This document shows, in pieces, positions 27,459 through 35,649 of a stretch of 64,000 bases of DNA (position 1 is the stretch's first letter; every line of letters begins with the position of its first letter). The stretch comes from Paraclostridium hominis (GTDB lineage Bacteria > Bacillota > Clostridia > Peptostreptococcales > Peptostreptococcaceae): contig NZ_JACRWD010000007.1 in NCBI RefSeq assembly GCF_014306135.1, forward strand, positions 42,760 through 106,759, read 5' to 3'. Under the pieces are notes generated by a model. It searched no databases, was not told the DNA's origin, and saw only the letters and a program-made list of their open reading frames with translations. A program made the translations under genes and the position numbers.

Positions 27459-27845
27459 ATGTAAGGCTTATTTAAAGTTTAAATAAGCTTAGCTTAAAGA
27501 TTTATTGATTAAAAATAGTATATTGTAAAAAGTGATTAATTTAATTGTGTATATTAAAATTTTGTATGAATGTACAAAAATAAATTAAGTAAAAATAAAA
27601 TTAAATTTATTATTATTATAAATTTGATTATATGGATATGAAATGTAAAAAAAGGAAAAAATTTACTGTAAATTCAAAATATTGACACTTATATTAATAA
27701 TGTGATAATTTAAGATGTATTTAAATAAATACTAACTAATTGATACTTTTTAAAATACAAATTTGATGAAAAAATTTTGATGTAAGATTAAAAAATATTA
27801 ACATTTAAAATCAATAAGCTAATAATAAAGACAGAAGGGTGTAAA
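27459..27845. other. AT-rich intergenic region before the EAL gene
   Basis: Apart from a small inverted repeat near 27465-27489 (cttattta with taaataag), I see no gene and no c-di-GMP riboswitch. The promoter of the next gene presumably lies here. Confidence 0.5.
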
Positions 27846-30050
27846 ATGAGTAAGAATTTAAATAAAAATATTATTGAAAGTTTAAAAAGTACAATAATAA
27901 TAGGATTTATAAGTATTAGTTTTATTTTAATTGTAGATAAAAATTTAAAAGATGAAATAGCAATTAATATATCAGAGGTAAATATACAAGTAGAAGCTAG
28001 AATTGCTACCTATATAAACAATAATATGTCTAAGTTAGAGAGTTTTAATTCTTATATAAACTATGATATAGATAAATATGGTATCGAAAATGCAAAACAA
28101 ATATTTGTAGATACATTTAACAAATCAAATGTTTCGAATTCATTTAAGGGTATTGGGATTATTAACAAAGCTGGTTATCTAACCTATGGAAATGGAAAAA
28201 TATATGTAGGTAATAGTAATTATTTTAAAGAAAGCATTAAGGGAAAGAAGTATGTAAGCAAGCCAACAAAAAGCATAATTGATGGGAAAGATAGTATAAT
28301 ATATTCTATTCCTTTTGTAATTAACGATAAAATAGAGGGAGTGTTAGTTGGTTTTTCACATTATGAAGGTATAGCTTTAAGCTTAAAACAAAGTATATAT
28401 TCTTATAAAGGAAGTCTATATATAGTAGATAAATATGGTAATGTTATTATTGGTAATGAAAAAAATAAAGAAGGTATAAAAACACTATATAATAAAAGTA
28501 AATATCTAGATAAAGGAAAAGAAAAAACAAATATTTCAAATTGTAAGAATCCCAAACTAGGGGTTTTTAATAATGAACGAATATATTTGTATTATAATTA
28601 TATAGAAAATACTGATGGTTGGTATTTAGTTTCAATAACACCTATAAATAAAGTTTTTTCAAGTTTGACTAATATAATAAATATATCATTATTGACTATA
28701 TTTATAGCTACCTTACTTTATGTGATTAATAACTATAAAAAATATGTTGAAAATAAGAAAGCTTTAAGAAAAGCCACCTATATAGATAGTTTAACTAATA
28801 TAAATAATCAAATAAAGTTTAAGATAGATTGTAAAAAAAAGTTAAAAAATGCTCAAGATGATGATAAATATGTTTTAGTTTCTATTGATATAAATAGGTT
28901 AAAATTTATAAATGATGTTTTTGGGTATGAAGAGGGTGATAATCTTATCAAAAGTATAGGTGAAAAGTTATCTATTTTAAAATTTGAAAATATACATGGA
29001 AGAATTTCTAATGATATATTTGCTTTGATGTTTAAATTGGATAAAAAATTAGATTTGAAAACAACTTTAGTAAAACTTCATGATTATATAAATATTGTTT
29101 GTTCTAATAATAGTGATTTAAATTTAAAATTAAACATGGGGGCGTATATAATAGAAAATACTACTGAAGAAATTGATAAAATTATAGATAATGCAAATAT
29201 AGCTAGATTAGAATCTAAAAAAGTTAAGGACAAGCCATACTATATATATGATGAAGCTTTAAAAAATAGAATCAGTCAAGAAATTATAATTGAAAGTGAA
29301 CTAAAAAAAGGATTAGAATCAGGAGAATTTAAAGTCGTATATCAACCTAAAGTAGATATAAATAATGAAAAGATAGTTGGTGCAGAAGCATTAATAAGAT
29401 GGGATCATAATAAAAAAGGATTTATAAGCCCAAATATATTTATACCGATAGCAGAGAAAAATGGAAATATAAACTTAATAGGAAAATGGGTACTTGAGGA
29501 AGTTTGCAAGGATATAAAAAAATGCAAATTAAAAGGTGAAAAAATAGTTCCAATTTCTATAAATTTATCAAGAGTAGAACTTTACAGAGCTGATTTAATT
29601 CAATCTATTAAACAAACTATTGAAAAATATGATGTAGAACCTAAATTGATAGAAATTGAAATTACAGAAACAGCAGCACTAAATGATATAGAATATATAA
29701 ATAACAAAATATATCAAATTAAAAAATTAGGAATAAAAGTTTCTATGGACGACTTTGGAACAGGTACTTCTACATTATCAAATTTAAAATTAATAGATAT
29801 AGATATATTAAAATTGGATAGAACTATGATAATAGATTTAGAGGAAGATAAAAAAACTTTTTTATTTGTAAAAACTATAATTAAATTAGCTAAAAAGTTT
29901 AACTTTAAAGTAGTTTGTGAAGGTGTGGAAAATAATAAACAGGTAGATATATTAAGACAATTTAATTGTGATATGATACAAGGGTATGTATATTTTAAAC
30001 CACTTGAATTTTTAGAATTTAAAAATATATTAAAAGAACAATATCAATAA
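27846..30050 (+). CDS. Membrane c-di-GMP phosphodiesterase (CACHE, degenerate GGDEF, EAL)
   Basis: A 734-residue protein. It has an N-terminal membrane helix, an extracellular dCACHE-like sensor (about 35-270), a second helix, a GGDEF domain and a C-terminal EAL domain. The GGDEF active site reads ISNDIF instead of (S/G)GDEF, so cyclase activity should be lost. The EAL domain keeps its EALIRW motif, ISINLS, IEITET, DDFGTGTS, the Lys in KLDR and EGVE, so it should hydrolyse c-di-GMP. It lies about 2 kb before an adhesin gene controlled by c-di-GMP-II riboswitches and may set the local signal level. Confidence 0.93.
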   Translation: MSKNLNKNIIESLKSTIIIGFISISFILIVDKNLKDEIAINISEVNIQVEARIATYINNNMSKLESFNSYINYDIDKYGIENAKQIFVDTFNKSNVSNSFKGIGIINKAGYLTYGNGKIYVGNSNYFKESIKGKKYVSKPTKSIIDGKDSIIYSIPFVINDKIEGVLVGFSHYEGIALSLKQSIYSYKGSLYIVDKYGNVIIGNEKNKEGIKTLYNKSKYLDKGKEKTNISNCKNPKLGVFNNERIYLYYNYIENTDGWYLVSITPINKVFSSLTNIINISLLTIFIATLLYVINNYKKYVENKKALRKATYIDSLTNINNQIKFKIDCKKKLKNAQDDDKYVLVSIDINRLKFINDVFGYEEGDNLIKSIGEKLSILKFENIHGRISNDIFALMFKLDKKLDLKTTLVKLHDYINIVCSNNSDLNLKLNMGAYIIENTTEEIDKIIDNANIARLESKKVKDKPYYIYDEALKNRISQEIIIESELKKGLESGEFKVVYQPKVDINNEKIVGAEALIRWDHNKKGFISPNIFIPIAEKNGNINLIGKWVLEEVCKDIKKCKLKGEKIVPISINLSRVELYRADLIQSIKQTIEKYDVEPKLIEIEITETAALNDIEYINNKIYQIKKLGIKVSMDDFGTGTSTLSNLKLIDIDILKLDRTMIIDLEEDKKTFLFVKTIIKLAKKFNFKVVCEGVENNKQVDILRQFNCDMIQGYVYFKPLEFLEFKNILKEQYQ

Positions 30051-30061
30051 ATTTAATAATA

Positions 30062-30095
30062 AAAAAGATGACTAGTTTGTATTAGTCATCTTTTT
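30062..30095. terminator. Bidirectional terminator after the EAL gene
   Basis: A perfect 13-bp stem (30062-30074 with 30083-30095) with an 8-nt loop between convergent genes. Confidence 0.85.
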
Positions 30096-30096
30096 A

Positions 30097-30426
30097 TTAT
30101 CTATTTTCATGTATTAACAATAAATATGAAGCTCCAGCTAAGTATGGAGATGAGGATTTAGTACATTTAATTTTTCCAACTAAATTGTTGTTTTTATATA
30201 CAAATCCATTATCTAGAACTTTTCCTATAGGATTTGAATCTAGATTAGAATATATAAGTCCATTTTCATCAACTTTTCCAACTACATTATTATAGTTATC
30301 ATAAACAAGATTTGCAGATACTTTTCCAATCGGACAATTGTGATATAAGTGATTGTGGACAATATTATTTAAGTCCAATCTAGCTATAGATTTGTTGTTA
30401 TAAGGATGTTTTATCATTTCAAACAT
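30097..30426 (-). CDS. Hypothetical repeat protein with GKV/NGxVY units
   Basis: A 109-residue protein with at least four imperfect units of about 15-19 residues around (I/V)GKV-x-x-NG-x-(V/I)Y. This pattern predicts consecutive beta hairpins forming a small solenoid or propeller-like sheet. It has no signal peptide. An AAAGGAG precedes the ATG. I do not recognise a named family; similar short GKV-repeat proteins occur in spore formers, by memory only. Function unknown. Confidence 0.65.
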   Translation of the reverse strand: MFEMIKHPYNNKSIARLDLNNIVHNHLYHNCPIGKVSANLVYDNYNNVVGKVDENGLIYSNLDSNPIGKVLDNGFVYKNNNLVGKIKCTKSSSPYLAGASYLLLIHENR

Positions 30427-30644
30427 AATTTTAATTCTCCTTTAAATAATAAAATTTAAAATATAAAATAATAGCTTATATTAAATTTTATTAAGCTAAG
30501 GTATTTTTTATGAATATATAATATTATGAAATTAAATATTTAAGAGACAATAAGATTAATATATTAAAAAAGATGTATTACTTTAAAGATATGATATAAT
30601 AAATAGCTATAAAAATTTTAATTTAGATAAGTAAGGTGGTAGTA

Positions 30645-32102
30645 ATGATTAATAATTTTAAAAATTTTGATTTAGATAAAGATATAATAAAAGCCCTTTA
30701 TAATCTTGAGTATAATACTCCATCTAAAGTTCAATGTGAATCAATTCCAAGACTTTTAAATAAAGAAAATATAGTTGTTAAATCAAAAACTGGTAGTGGG
30801 AAAACTGCAAGTTTTGGAATACCGATATGTGAAAAAATAGATGTTAACAACAGTAATCTACAAGCATTAATAGTTGTACCAACAAGAGAATTAGCTATAC
30901 AAGTAAAAGAAGAAATATCTAATATAGGAAGATTAAAAAAAATTAGGTGTAGTGCAATATTTGGAAAACAACCTATAAAAGATCAAATAAATGAATTAAA
31001 ACAAAGAGTTCATGTAGTAGTTGCTACACCTGGAAGAGTAATAGATCATATAAATAGAGGTAGTATAAACTTAGACAATATAAATTATTTTATAATAGAT
31101 GAAGCTGATAAAATGCTTAACAAAGGATTTATAGAAGATATGGAGTTTATATTTAATAATATACCTAAAGAGACTGTTATAGGCTTATTTTCAGCAACTA
31201 TAGATAAAGATATATCTTATATATATAATAAATATATGATAAATCCTAGTATGATAGAAATTGAAAATGATGAAAATCTAGACAAAAGACAAATAGAAGA
31301 AAATTTAGTTTCTTTAAAAGAAGATGAAAAATATAATACCTTAAAAGATCTAATATATTATTATAATCCAAAAACTACCATAGTGTTTTTAAATACTAAA
31401 GATAGAGTAACTAAATTATACAACAAGATGAAAAAAGATAAGTTTTTAGTTGAACAACTCCATGGAGATATGTCTCAAGAAAAGCGTATATTTGTAATCA
31501 AGGACTTTAAAGAAGGTAAATATAATATTTTAATTAGTACAGATGTAGCAAGTAGAGGAATACATATAGATGATGTATCTTTAGTTATAAATTATGATGT
31601 TCCTATGGATAAAGAAAATTATATACATAGAATAGGAAGAACAGGAAGAACAGATAAATATGGAAAAGCTATAACCATGGCTAATGAAAAAGACGAAAAA
31701 TATATAGCTGAGATAATAAAATATATTGGCCATGAAATAAATACTATTAATGAATTAAGTAGTGAAGATATAAAAAAAGGAAAAATTAAGTTCGAGAAAG
31801 CTTCAAGTATATTATTAAATAATAAAAGGATAAAAAAGAAAGATAAAAAAGTTCATAGTGAGGTAACTAGAATATATTTAAATGCAGGAAAAAAGAAGAA
31901 AATTAGAGTTTTAGATATTGTTGGGACTTTTAGTAATATTGAAGGTATAAATAATGAAGATATAGGTGTTATAGAAGTTTGTGACTTATGCTCTTATGTT
32001 GACTTATTAAATCATAAAGGTGAAATGTTTTTAAAAAAATATAAGGAAATAAGTATAAAGAAAAAATTAGTTAAAGTAAGAAGAGATAATTCTAATTGTT
32101 AG
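30645..32102 (+). CDS. dbpA: DEAD-box RNA helicase, DbpA type
   Basis: A 485-residue ATP-dependent RNA helicase. Motifs in order: SKTGSGKT, PTRELA, TPGR, DEAD, SAT, HRIGRTGR. The C-terminal ~75 residues match the DbpA RNA-binding domain, which recognises helix 92 of 23S rRNA, so a role in large-subunit assembly is likely. ATG 30645 follows AAGGTGG; the GTG at 30636 lies inside that Shine-Dalgarno. No obvious terminator precedes the riboswitch array downstream, but the first riboswitch terminator would stop read-through. Confidence 0.93.
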   Translation: MINNFKNFDLDKDIIKALYNLEYNTPSKVQCESIPRLLNKENIVVKSKTGSGKTASFGIPICEKIDVNNSNLQALIVVPTRELAIQVKEEISNIGRLKKIRCSAIFGKQPIKDQINELKQRVHVVVATPGRVIDHINRGSINLDNINYFIIDEADKMLNKGFIEDMEFIFNNIPKETVIGLFSATIDKDISYIYNKYMINPSMIEIENDENLDKRQIEENLVSLKEDEKYNTLKDLIYYYNPKTTIVFLNTKDRVTKLYNKMKKDKFLVEQLHGDMSQEKRIFVIKDFKEGKYNILISTDVASRGIHIDDVSLVINYDVPMDKENYIHRIGRTGRTDKYGKAITMANEKDEKYIAEIIKYIGHEINTINELSSEDIKKGKIKFEKASSILLNNKRIKKKDKKVHSEVTRIYLNAGKKKKIRVLDIVGTFSNIEGINNEDIGVIEVCDLCSYVDLLNHKGEMFLKKYKEISIKKKLVKVRRDNSNC

Positions 32103-32177
32103 ATTTATAATTATATTCTTAAAAAGAATATTGAAAATGGTGTCGAAATTTGATAAACTAATTTGGTAAAAACTTAA

Positions 32178-32280
32178 TAAATAAGAAACGAAGAAGTATA
32201 TTCTGTATGTGGGCATCTGGGATATATGGAGTTAGTGATGCAACCGGCTATATTTACAAACTGTAGGTATAGCCTTTTTT
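32178..32280 (+). promoter_or_regulatory. c-di-GMP-II riboswitch, copy 1, with terminator
   Basis: The aptamer core has the class II features: GAAACGAAGAAG at the 5' side, then GGGCAU, a short hairpin, GAGUUAGU, and the conserved UGCAACCG. This matches the C. acetobutylicum class II aptamer as I remember it. The terminator arms are 32246-32252 and 32268-32274, followed by six T. The 5' arm of the terminator overlaps the 3' strand of the expected P1 helix, so ligand binding should favour read-through. Confidence 0.9.
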
Positions 32281-32294
32281 GTTCTAAAATTTAA

Positions 32295-32397
32295 TAAACA
32301 AGAAACGAAGAAGTATATTCTGTATGTGGGCATCTGGGATATATGGAGTTAGTGATGCAACCGGCTATATTTACAAACTGTAGGTATAGCCTTTTTT
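32295..32397 (+). promoter_or_regulatory. c-di-GMP-II riboswitch, copy 2, with terminator
   Basis: Same core as copy 1. Terminator arms at 32363-32369 and 32385-32391, followed by a T run. Confidence 0.9.
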
Positions 32398-32411
32398 GTT
32401 CTAAAATTTAA

Positions 32412-32514
32412 TAAACAAGAAACGAAGAAGTATATTCTGTATGTGGGCATCTGGGATATATGGAGTTAGTGATGCAACCGGCTATATTTACAAACTGTAG
32501 GTATAGCCTTTTTT
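32412..32514 (+). promoter_or_regulatory. c-di-GMP-II riboswitch, copy 3, with terminator
   Basis: Identical to copy 2. Terminator arms at 32480-32486 and 32502-32508, followed by a T run. Confidence 0.9.
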
Positions 32515-32528
32515 GTTCTAAAATTTAA

Positions 32529-32632
32529 TAAACAAGAAACGAAGAAGTATATTCTGTATATGGGCATCTGGGATATATGGAGTTAGTGATGCAACCGGCT
32601 ATATTTACAAACATGTAAGTATAGCTTTTTTT
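32529..32632 (+). promoter_or_regulatory. c-di-GMP-II riboswitch, copy 4, with a variant terminator
   Basis: The aptamer differs by one G-to-A change just before GGGCAU. The terminator is reshaped: 32598-32609 pairs with 32614-32625 in a longer stem with one wobble, followed by seven T. It ends 22 bases before the adhesin start codon. Confidence 0.88.
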
Positions 32633-32654
32633 ATTGAAAAAAAGAGGTGATCAT

Positions 32655-35429
32655 TTGAGACAGGGAAAGAATAAGGTAATATTAAGTTTAGTATTTGTGT
32701 TTAGTATGATTTTAAATCTTATTTCATCAGGGATAATGGTATATGCTGAAGATGTATCTAATAGTCCTTCAGTTGAAATAACAAGTGCAACATTTGATGA
32801 TTATACTGTAAGAGAAGGTATGATTAAAACTTTCAGAATTGATTATAAAATTAAAGATCCAAGCAAAATTACGCCAGGAGATAGCATTACTATAACACTG
32901 CCTAAGATCTTTAGAGATGTTAACCCAGTATGTTCAGACAAGCATTTTTCAGGGCAAGAATATAACCCTAATACTGGAGTATTAAAGTTGATATTTAATG
33001 ATAATATAAAAAATGCATTAGAGGGATATTTAAGTGTAACAATGGTTGGTGATAAAAATATTAAAGATGGAGAATACCCTATTGTTATAAACACTAATGG
33101 AGATACAGAAACTGTTACATTAACAGGTGAAGGTAGAGAAGAATCAACAGGTGGAGGATCAAATCCACTTATGTATAAAGGTTCATATTTACCACTAGAT
33201 TCTAAGGGAGAAGGGCTTATAACAGATATAAATAAACCAGTTAGATACTATGTAGAAATAAATAGAGATCAAAATGGACAAATGGGGGATGCTTACTTTG
33301 AGGACCAAATTCCAGAGGGAATGGTTTTAGATAAAAATAGTATAAGTATAATTCAGCATGACTATGAAAGTGGAGTGGATAGGGATGTAACTAATGAGCT
33401 TTTAAAGTCTGGAAAACTTACAGCTGAAAAAGATTCTCTAAAAATAGATCTTGGTGATATATATAATGATAGCTATTCAGTTAATTACAATACTTTGATA
33501 TTACCAAATCCTCCAAAAGACATTAGATATGTAAATAAAGCAAAATTAACATATAATGGGAAAAATAATGATTCTAGTGCTACAGTTAAGTTAGCAGCAG
33601 GAGCAGGGGCTATAAATGTCTATAAAACTGTAAATAAAACTAATATAACTAATGATGAAAAGGATCAAAACATAGAATATAAAATAGCATTTGATTCAGC
33701 AGGACACTTTTTAAAGAATACAATGCATGTAAAAGATAAATTAGATTCGAGGCTGACTGATATTAAAATAGATCAAACAGGTCAGTTTACGGTTACGTAT
33801 AATGATCAAACAAAAGAATTAAATGCAGTTAATGATAAGTCGGATATAAATCCAGGAGACGATGCATATATTACTATTCAAGCTAATATGAAAGAAGTTG
33901 GAACAGGAGAAGCAGTTTCAAATACTGCTTATGTAAATGGAAATCCAACTGATGAAGTTGTAACTATAAAGAGTCCAAAAGTTGAAATAATAAAAATTGA
34001 AAAAGGTGACAAGACTCAAAAAATGTTATCAGGTGCAGTTTACTCACTTACTGATTCAAATGGTAATCTAGTAAAGGATATTTATGGACAAACTGTTAAA
34101 GATATAACTACTTCATCAAATAGTCCTGTAGAGTTAGAGCTACCTTATGGCAATTATAAATTAGTTGAAAAGGTAGCACCTAAAGGTTATAAACTTGATA
34201 GTACAACTATAGCATTTAAGGTTACAGAAAATAGTAAAATAGTTAAAGTTGTTGCAGAGGATGAACTTATGGCAATGCCAGGAAAAGTTGTAATAAACAA
34301 AACTAATGAAGATGGAAAAGTTTTAGAAGGTGCAACATTTAACTTAGTGCAAAATGGAAAAGTAGTAGATACAAAAACTACAAATTCTCAAGGGATAGTA
34401 ATATTTGATAATGTTAAGCAAGGTGATTATCAAGTAGTTGAAGTTAAAGCTCCAGAAGGATACAATTTAGCTAAAAATCAGAATATAGTAGTTGAAGCAG
34501 AAAAAACTAATACAGTAAAAGTAGTAGATACAAAGATAAAAGGAAGTATAGAAATAACGAAAGTAGATTCAAAGGATGCTAAGAAAGTATTAGCAGGAAC
34601 AGAATTTACAATATTTGATTCAAATAAAAAAGAAGTAGCAAAGGCAGTAACAGGTAAAGATGGTAAAGTAGTATTCAAAAATTTAGCATATGGAAATTAC
34701 TATTACCAAGAAACAAAAGCACCAGAAGGATACACAATAGATAACAAGATGTATCCATTTGAAATAGTTAAAAATAATCAAGTGATAGAAAAAAGCTCAG
34801 CTAATGATAAGATAGTTGGAAGTATAGAAATAACGAAGGTAGATTCAAAGGATGCTAAGAAAGTATTAGAAGGAACAGAATTTACAATATTTGATTCAAC
34901 TAAAAAAGAAGTAACAAAGGCAGTAACAGGTAAAGATGGTAAAGTAGTATTTAATAATTTAGCATATGGAAATTACTATTACCAAGAAACAAAAGCACCA
35001 GAAGGATATGCAATAGATAACAAGATGTATCCATTTGAAATAGCTAAAAATAATCAAGTAATAGAAAAAACTGCAGCTAATGAAGAAATCTATAAATCAA
35101 CTGATGAAAATGAAAAACCAAAACTAGATAAACTTACTTATCCAAGTGAACCAGATAAGGTTGAAAAACCTAGTCAAGATGACCCGAAAGATCCAGGTGA
35201 ATTAGATAATACAGAAAAGCCTGACAAAGATGATTCAAAGGTGTTAAGTAAACCAGAGAAGATTGAAAACACTAATCAAAATGCATCAAGTGATAAAATT
35301 AATTCAGATGAAACAAATAATTCTAAAAATCCTAAAACATCAGACAGTAGTATGCTACCATACATAGGATTATTTGCAGCTTCATCAATAGGATTAGCAG
35401 TAAATACTATTAGAAGAAAAAGAAAGTAA
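32655..35429 (+). CDS. Sortase-anchored adhesin with SpaA/Cna-B repeats
   Basis: A 924-residue surface protein. It has an N-terminal signal peptide ending near VYA, then collagen-binding-type beta domains (about 35-430), then several SpaA/Cna-B domains (about 450-805; the last two are 92 residues each and nearly identical), a Pro/Lys/Asp-rich wall-spanning stretch, and a C-terminal sorting signal: NPKTS, a hydrophobic helix and RRKRK. The layout resembles the C. difficile collagen-binding proteins controlled by c-di-GMP-II riboswitches (CD2831/CD3246). I place the start at TTG 32655, 6-7 bases after GAGGTGA. Expression should rise when c-di-GMP is high and promote adhesion. Confidence 0.92.
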   Translation: MRQGKNKVILSLVFVFSMILNLISSGIMVYAEDVSNSPSVEITSATFDDYTVREGMIKTFRIDYKIKDPSKITPGDSITITLPKIFRDVNPVCSDKHFSGQEYNPNTGVLKLIFNDNIKNALEGYLSVTMVGDKNIKDGEYPIVINTNGDTETVTLTGEGREESTGGGSNPLMYKGSYLPLDSKGEGLITDINKPVRYYVEINRDQNGQMGDAYFEDQIPEGMVLDKNSISIIQHDYESGVDRDVTNELLKSGKLTAEKDSLKIDLGDIYNDSYSVNYNTLILPNPPKDIRYVNKAKLTYNGKNNDSSATVKLAAGAGAINVYKTVNKTNITNDEKDQNIEYKIAFDSAGHFLKNTMHVKDKLDSRLTDIKIDQTGQFTVTYNDQTKELNAVNDKSDINPGDDAYITIQANMKEVGTGEAVSNTAYVNGNPTDEVVTIKSPKVEIIKIEKGDKTQKMLSGAVYSLTDSNGNLVKDIYGQTVKDITTSSNSPVELELPYGNYKLVEKVAPKGYKLDSTTIAFKVTENSKIVKVVAEDELMAMPGKVVINKTNEDGKVLEGATFNLVQNGKVVDTKTTNSQGIVIFDNVKQGDYQVVEVKAPEGYNLAKNQNIVVEAEKTNTVKVVDTKIKGSIEITKVDSKDAKKVLAGTEFTIFDSNKKEVAKAVTGKDGKVVFKNLAYGNYYYQETKAPEGYTIDNKMYPFEIVKNNQVIEKSSANDKIVGSIEITKVDSKDAKKVLEGTEFTIFDSTKKEVTKAVTGKDGKVVFNNLAYGNYYYQETKAPEGYAIDNKMYPFEIAKNNQVIEKTAANEEIYKSTDENEKPKLDKLTYPSEPDKVEKPSQDDPKDPGELDNTEKPDKDDSKVLSKPEKIENTNQNASSDKINSDETNNSKNPKTSDSSMLPYIGLFAASSIGLAVNTIRRKRK
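34542..35093 (+). repeat. In-frame duplication of a 276-bp SpaA/Cna-B domain
   Basis: Two adjacent 276-bp segments (34542-34817 and 34818-35093) encode nearly identical 92-residue domains starting GSIEITKVDSKD. They probably arose by recent duplication and could recombine. Confidence 0.9.
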
Positions 35430-35463
35430 ATAATATTAAATTAACACTTATTAATAGTAAGAA

Positions 35464-35496
35464 AATAGAGTATCAAGCTAGTTTTGATACTCTATT
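35464..35496 (+). terminator. Terminator of the adhesin gene
   Basis: A perfect 13-bp stem (35464-35476 with 35484-35496) with a 7-nt loop followed by T-rich sequence. Confidence 0.85.
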
Positions 35497-35649
35497 TATT
35501 TATAAAAATAATACACAAAGCAAGCTAATACCACTTAATATATTTGGCAATATTAAATATATATAAAATTGTTTAACTTATAAGAATAGTAATATATAAT
35601 AGTAATAGCTATATATAAACTTAAAAAAGAAATGATAAGGTGTGACAAT

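Larger units (their letters stand above)
32178..32632 (+). repeat. Four-copy tandem array with 117-bp period (riboswitch units)
   Basis: The same unit begins at about 32178, 32295, 32412 and 32529, exactly 117 bases apart. Copies 2 and 3 are identical across the unit, copy 1 differs only at its 5' edge, and copy 4 differs by one base in the aptamer and several in the terminator. This points to recent duplication. Confidence 0.97.

Noticed and set aside
27420..27845. A c-di-GMP riboswitch before the EAL gene
   Set aside because: None of the conserved aptamer strings of class I or II occur in this gap.
32160..32640. Regular tandem repeats that could be read as a CRISPR array
   Set aside because: The period is 117 bases with no unique spacers, and the units contain riboswitch aptamers and terminators.
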